DNA of 64,000 bases from Bombyx mori (Eukaryota; Arthropoda; Insecta; Lepidoptera; Bombycidae): positions 9,399,001 to 9,463,000 of the forward strand of contig NC_085119.1 of NCBI RefSeq assembly GCF_030269925.1. The letters run 5' to 3'. Shown here piece after piece: positions 58,374 to 64,000 of this stretch (within the stretch, counting starts at the first letter, position 1; every line of letters starts with the position of its first letter). A program made the translations under genes and the position numbers. The notes beneath the pieces were generated by a model. That model searched no databases, had not been told where the DNA came from, and saw only the letters and a program-made list of their open reading frames with translations.

Positions 58374-58749
58374 TTAAGATAACTTTTTTCTTATTAGCTA
58401 AATTTTATTCGAGACAAGAATATTTGAAGGAGAGAAAAGGTGATTTTGTTATGCAAACCGCTTGATTTTTTAACCTTTGTTGGGAAGAAAACAAACTTCC
58501 CGAACAAACTTCTCTTTTAATCTAAGTTTGCAGATAAGGGTTCTGTAAAATGTGGTTAAATTTTACAGCGAGCGTTTGTGCGCTTGTACATATTCGTTTA
58601 AATACTAGATCGAAATACTTTTGAAATAAATATTTATTTATAATTATCTAAATATACATGTTTATTCCCGTAATGTTGTACTTAGAATACGAAAATAATT
58701 AAATACGTATGTATTAGGTACGCTTGTAAAATTGAATAGCGTGGTGGAT

Positions 58750-59078
58750 TGATGGTAGACCGCGTTCCCCCGACCGCTCTGGGAGAAGGTGTAACGCGGC
58801 GCCATCAAAGCGGGCTCTCGGCCCGCTGAACGAGGGAACCGGTGGTCGTGTCGCTGGCGGCCGCCGGTCCGGGGTCCGTGGGACGGTGGGATGGATGTAA
58901 TGTGCTCTGCGTCAACCCTGTCCCGCCGTTTCAATAGCCCCGACTGGGCTCCGGCCCGGTCCGAGGTAGGGCGCCGGTTGTGAGCGGCAGGAGTTTTTAG
59001 TGAGGTTCAACTCCCACATACCTCACCTGCCGCGCGGGTGGGGATCCGGCGATTTTCTCCTGTGGAAAAAAAAAAAAA
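58750..59078 (+). mobile_element. Second copy of the GC-rich LINE 3' region
   Basis: Nearly identical to 16386-16720 from GATGGTAGACCGCGTTCCCC to CGATTTTCTCCTGTGG plus poly(A). More strongly 5' truncated. Flanks GCGTGGTGGATT and ACGTTATGGATT could be a decayed target duplication (9 of 12 bases). Confidence 0.7.
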
Positions 59079-59102
59079 CGTTATGGATTTAAACTTCCCT
59101 GG

Positions 59103-59530
59103 TAGACGAAATTCGACTATAACTAATGGAAATTATAAGTTTGTACACTATTATGATTCTATTGTCAAGGACTATTATACTTCTTTTAATTACAGATTTC
59201 GTCAAGACTACACTTTAGACAAATATTAATAAAGAGAAAAAAATATTTAATCTATTTTCCATTTGACAGATTATAACTGACAGATTGCAAAGAAAAGTTT
59301 GACAATAAACAAATAGTATACATGCGTGTGTGTGTCAAATACATGGTAGTGTGTGTAATGTTTTCTTTCTTGATTTAATGTATCTTTTATGCATTATTTA
59401 AAAAAAAATATTAGCATTGTGCACTTCTTCTCTATATTCTCTATAAGTGTGGAAAATTTCATACTCCTCCGTCCGCGCAATGTTCGTAAAAAGGGATACA
59501 AAGTTTTTGCTTCACGTATTAATATATAGA
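59103..59530 (-). mobile_element. Helitron-like element, family A, CTAG end lost
   Basis: Matches the family from GACGAAATTCGACTATAACT to ATATAGA, but the terminal CTAGTGGTCCCGCAG is missing, next to the poly(A) of the GC-rich LINE piece. Confidence 0.6.
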
Positions 59531-60486
59531 TAGCACACGTTCTAGCCCGTTTAATGTAATGAAATTATATGCGGTCGTAAAATACTAGTTAAGCAAGCCC
59601 TTTAATTGTGTAGTTACTTCATGTAAAGTTTAATCGAAAACGTTAAGAGTTTTACGCGGCCCCAACTTTCCTTACATTGACAAATTAGATACTTGGTTTT
59701 ACTTCGTCTGAGATTGTGTACTTAATGACTTAGCAAAAGTTTTTTTTTTTTAAATATCAAATGTATCAATTCTGTACTTCGAAAAGAAGAGTTGAAAGAG
59801 CTAAAAATCACAAAGTCAGGTGTTTAACAGTGTACAGGTCAGATTGTCGGTCGCGTTTTTCAGCCGTAACGAAAGAAGAAAGCTGCTAAATTTGATTTGA
59901 ACTAGACTCTGACAGAGGATGAGTCGCTTTGATGTGGCTGCCCCTCGCCCCCCTCCCCGCCGTGCCCTCGGCCCGTTGAAACGGCGCGCACTTACAGAGA
60001 AACTCTTACCGTAATTTAATTTTTATGATAGCGCATTGTAAGCGCCCCTGAGAGACTTTCACTTAGATTTCCTCTATGAAACGAATTGGATTACAGGCGC
60101 TAGTAAATATTCGAGAAAAACTAACACTTTTTGCCATAAATATTAAACAACCGTGGGAACTTTGTATTCTGCTAAGTTGAAGTTAGGTAGGCATGGAAAT
60201 GAATTAAGCAAATCTTGATTCAAACAAGAAAATAGCCTCAAAAGGTCTTGAAAGTTTAATGGAATCGAACGGGGCCCGGCAAAGTAGTCGGAAGTTTGCG
60301 CGGGTGACAAATTGGGCACTTGACCCGCACGTCGACCGAACCTCCCCGCGCTTGTTTCTCGAGGACCGTAATAAGTTTAACTTAAAGTAAACTATATTCC
60401 ACTCCCTCTAATTTGCTCCATCTACACGGCCACGACATTTTTGCTCGTAAATTAAACGAATCACATTTGTGGTATAATTTTTATGA
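59531..60486. other. DNA after exon 4, no supported exon
   Basis: GC-richer patches at 59930-60000 and 60265-60365. The first has an acceptor-like GACAG, but the frame required by exon 4 stops at once. Confidence 0.5.
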
Positions 60487-60650
60487 GCAGAAGTTTTCAT
60501 GGCCTACCAGGTGTAAAATGGTTATTGGAGTTCGTAGGCATCACGTCTTGAATAACGGCCCGAACAGAGCACGAGATTGAAGTCTCTCTGTTCTTAGTGT
60601 GGTATCTAGCCGTGCGAGCTGACGATACGTCCTACCATCAGTGACTCCGA
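60487..60650 (-). repeat. Very old Bm1-like fragment
   Basis: CATGGCCTACCAGGTGTAAA, TGGTTATTGGAGTTCGTAG, CCGTGCGAGCTGACGATACG, TCCTACCATCAGTGAC. Confidence 0.5.
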
Positions 60651-60690
60651 GTAGTTAGTGGTAAACGAAGCTATGTCTTCATAATGGAAG

Positions 60691-60938
60691 TTTTTTTTAT
60701 TTTTATTGCTTAGATGGATGGACGAGCTCACAGCCTACCTGGTGAGTGATTACTGGAGCCCATAGACATCTACAACGTAAATGCGCCACCCACCTTGAAA
60801 TATAAGTTCTAAGGTCTCAGTATAGTTACAACGGCTACCCCCACTCTTCGAACTGAAACGCATTACTACTTCACGGCGGAAATAGGTGGGGTGGTGGTAC
60901 CTACCCGTGCGGACTCCCAAGAGGTCCTACCACCAGTG
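60691..60938 (-). repeat. Bm1-type SINE, short form
   Basis: T-run, GATGGATGGACGAGCTCACA through GGTCCTACCACCAGTGAA. Confidence 0.85.
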
Positions 60939-62393
60939 AAAGTCATACGAAAGCCCCGATACAGTTTGCATCAGTTAACCTGCGTATGCCAGGCATATTG
61001 TAAAAATGTATTAGACAACGGAATCTTCTAAAATTTATTTAAGCACATTAAAATATTTGACTTATGAAAATAGTTCATATAAGGTGAATTTACGTTATAA
61101 ACAATTGGTTGTTTACTCGAATATTCCATATTATATTGCACCAGGACTCGCTGTCTCGTCTCACCGGTCTCTTGCTTGAAATGAGTCTCCCCCTGAGATT
61201 CAGCGTAATTTAATTTTTACGATGCCGTATTGCCGGAGCTTCCGTGAAGCGTTGTTTGCAGTTAAAACTCAAAACACAGCCGTCTTTAGCTATTATAATA
61301 ATATTAACGTGGAATTTACAACCGTCTTGACAATCTGAGAGTTTAACTTGTTTAGTAATTAAACGTTGCATGTATGTATGTTTGTTTTAGAAATTGCAGA
61401 TGTCTAATCTCATGTCGTAATTATGGAAAAAATGTGACAAACAAAAATTATTAATCTAGTTTTTTAAGCAATATGAATTAATAGTTGAAAACATAATAGA
61501 GAATAGCATTTGGCCCGTTTTATCTATGAGTAATAGTGACGGGGTGTGCTCTATGCGGCTCATGAACATCAGAAGTGCTCGGGGCAAAGTTAAACAACTG
61601 TCTACATGAGAATGCTTTGCGAGAACGATCTAGCTTCAATCACAGAAGCTAGCATGCATTTTTTTTGTGTCTATAAAATAAAAAGCATTTTAACAATCTC
61701 ATTATAATATACAGACGTCCGTATCGCGTTTTATACGTTCCTATGTTCATTGCGCCGTCTTGATGGCGAAATAAAAATGTTATTACTCAGTTTAACATCG
61801 TGGTGAAATTGATATAACTCAGAGTATTCTTTGTTGGCACTCTTCTATTTCATTTGACGGACATTTAAAGACAATCTGGGAATGTTTTCGTTTCACAATA
61901 CACTTTTATGACTGAGTTATGGCCAGCGGTGGAATGTGTGCATTAAATTTAATGTTTTCGTACAGTTATGACTGCTACTTTTTAGGGTCATACTTTTTGT
62001 CTGTTGGCTGTACATATTGTTTAATTCGGTCCGTTATTTATATATGTATGACATTATAGTCGGAGACAATTGCAAGTGTACAAATTTGGAATTTTAATAA
62101 AAGTTTATATGTTGCAATGTTTGTTACTCAGTCACAAAAAAATGACTGGTTTCAATATTTAATTTGGATGAAATTACCCTCAAATCTGGATTGAAACATA
62201 GAATACATTTTATGAATAAATGTCAAGAGCCGAGCAACATCGGATATTATTGTCATAATAAATTTGCAAGTTGCTCACTTCTTCTTTTTTGTCGTAGCAC
62301 TCTTATCAAAGCGGTCGTGGTCGTTAGTCAGTATCATTGCCCTGGGCAGATGTTACGCGTCTCATGAGCAATTACGCGTCTTATGAGTATTAA
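60939..62393. other. DNA after exon 4, no recognised feature
   Basis: AT-rich; no splice-bounded phase-1 frame seen. Confidence 0.5.
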
Positions 62394-62515
62394 GCGATAG
62401 GCAGCGGCTTGGCTCTGCCCCTGGCATTGCTGAAGTCCATGGGCGACGGTAACCACTCACCATCAGGTGGGCCGTATGCCCGTCTGCCTACAAAGGCAAT
62501 AAATAAAAAAAAAAA
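62394..62515 (+). mobile_element. CR1-like LINE 3' tail copy
   Basis: Begins near GCGATAGGCAGCGGCTTGG and ends GTCTGCCTACAAAGGCAATA plus an A-rich tail; little diverged. Confidence 0.7.
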
Positions 62516-63950
62516 TCGCCACTTCTCCCGGTTTGTGGTGAACATTTATTCCAATAACTGCCAACTGCTGACTTCAGTTGAACGTTCCATTGCATGGCCA
62601 ACTTTCCACGTGGTCTGGTCATGGTGCCCTCTACTTTGCACTGAACCACAAGGCGCTCTATGGGGTCACTTGTTCACTAGTTTATGTTAAATCGACTGTA
62701 TTTATGGTCCAAAGTGTGAGGCAAATAATTATTTATCCCGGGAGAATGTAAGGTGTTTCGTGATTTCGTGAACAAAGAGGGGTATTCCTCGCAAAAGGAG
62801 TGATATATTTTTTATTTCCTCCAATAGCTGGTGAACAATACGCTTCTAAAGTTTTTTTAGCAACGCACATGGAAGTCGACAGTTCCGGGGACAGTCAATC
62901 CACCGCCAATTGTCTAGGACTCCTTTGAAACCGAGTTTGAATGCATATTTTTATGTATTTATATGTTACATATACTAATTGGTACTGTAGCCGTAGACGT
63001 TCAGCTCAACTAGAGAATAGTTCAATGTACTTCGTGCAGCATACTGTTATTATTCAAACTATAATTTAAACTAATAGAGGGGTCTTTGAATTTATTTTTC
63101 ATCCACAAAGTCACAGGCGGATTTGTAGACGCACTGGTATAGCACGATAAGTTTTCTATGATATTAACAAGTATATTTTCTCGTAGAGCTGGTATTTTGT
63201 TTCACGTAAATACGTTTAAAGATAATAAATGCTATTGAGCATTACCTGTTTCTCGCTTACATTATATTACATAACTGATCAAAAGTAAAAATAAAACACA
63301 GAAGCAAAAATCAAACTATTATTAATAATGAATAATGATAATAATGAATAAGAAAGTGTTGTTAATAATGTATGTAAAATATATATTTTTATAGTAGTTC
63401 TTTAAATAGACTATTCTTTAAATAATATTAAGTAGACGCGCATTGAAAAATATCCGCCCGTATGTGTTCGTTTCTCGATCAACTCAGACAATGTCATGTT
63501 TCGAGTGGAATCTACTCGATTCACTGCGATACTCGTGGGAGAAGAGTTTTAAACATCCTTCGTCCGGAAACCATTGAAGTGCTCATAAAACACTCACACA
63601 AGTATCCATATGGATTCGTGCCCCCTGCGCCTTTATATTATTTGTATTCCTTTCGTTGACATTCGAATGTGTTGTTTAACCCTATTGCATTAGGTAATGA
63701 AATTTCATGTCTTTTATAACATCCTAGATTAACAAAAACACATATTATATTACCGTTTTGTACTCAATCCGGACTATGAGTTGCTTTGTCTTTATTTATT
63801 TATATAAAGAAGATACTATCATTTTGAGGGAATAAGGAATTTGCAAAGATTAAAATTTTAGAGATATCATAAAAGCGATTTATACTTCGATTGGAATGAG
63901 GATATATGCGTTTCGATGAACAGATACTTACGTATTTTCCAATTTTTAAT
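62516..63950. other. DNA after exon 4, no recognised feature
   Basis: The frames at 62409 and 63462 are short. The former is partly the LINE tail; neither fits the host gene's phase. Confidence 0.5.
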
Positions 63951-64000
63951 GTGTCTTTTTTATTTTATTTTTCATTGTTTAGATGTGTGGACGAGCTCAC
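63951..64000 (-). repeat. Bm1-type SINE, cut by the window end
   Basis: T-rich run, TTGTTTAGATGTGTGGACG and AGCTCAC: the reversed tail of a copy continuing beyond 64000. Confidence 0.7.

Noticed and set aside
59905..60012. Possible fifth exon with acceptor-like GACAG and a Pro/Arg-rich frame
   Set aside because: In the phase required by exon 4 it stops within five codons, and the open frame has no good donor.
1..64000. CRISPR arrays, operons, bacterial-type promoters, riboswitches
   Set aside because: No regularly spaced repeats or prokaryotic gene arrangement; the DNA is eukaryotic with introns and retroelements.

Overview
The window reads as lepidopteran nuclear DNA, most likely a silkworm (Bombyx). 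The main reason is about two dozen copies of a SINE that I recognise as Bm1. AT-rich DNA, several LINE families, Helitron-type elements ending in CTAG, and short coding exons with GT-AG borders separated by long introns agree with this. There are no operons, rRNA genes, real tRNA genes or CRISPR arrays.

Host gene. The only host coding sequence I can support is four exons on the + strand: 28953-29175 (ATG exon), 54243-54380, 55364-55477 and 57186-57344. Every junction is phase 1 and the reading frame stays open for 211 codons plus one base. The product so far is a polar, Ser/Arg/Pro-rich, cytoplasmic-looking N-terminus with no signal peptide and no membrane segment. The gene runs out of the window to the right. 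A proline motif (PPEVPPRGP) weakly suggests an insect teneurin intracellular region, but I cannot confirm this. The first intron is about 25 kb and full of transposons. It may also hold an alternative 5' exon or poison exon at 41934-42162.

Mobile elements. 20198-23146 is an intact 982-codon LINE ORF with endonuclease and reverse transcriptase. 32520-35440 (minus) is a LINE of another type, with an N-terminal zinc finger and a C-terminal restriction-like endonuclease; it is broken by frameshifts, and one lesion falls where the RT catalytic motif should be. 10477-11959 (minus) is a 5'-truncated jockey-like LINE inserted in a Bm1 copy with a 13-bp target duplication. 51422-52171, 26243-26685 and several shorter or older pieces belong to a CR1-like LINE whose 3' tail resembles the Bm1 tail. 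A GC-rich LINE 3' region occurs twice (16197-16721 and 58750-59078). Five copies of a Helitron-like element lie at 2353, 38313, 48775, 50863 and 59103. The 48775 copy carries two nested insertions, one of them a poly(A)-tailed retroposed segment with an E2F-like site, a start codon and a splice donor. Other Helitron-like, MITE and RTE-like pieces are listed below.

The rest (1-1.5 kb, 4.6-8.7 kb, 12.9-15.8 kb, 18.5-20.1 kb, 23.8-28.4 kb, 29.5-31.7 kb, 37-45 kb, 53-57 kb and 59.5-64 kb, apart from the repeats named) is AT-rich intronic or intergenic DNA in which I see no further gene. All family names come from reading the sequence by eye; no search was run.
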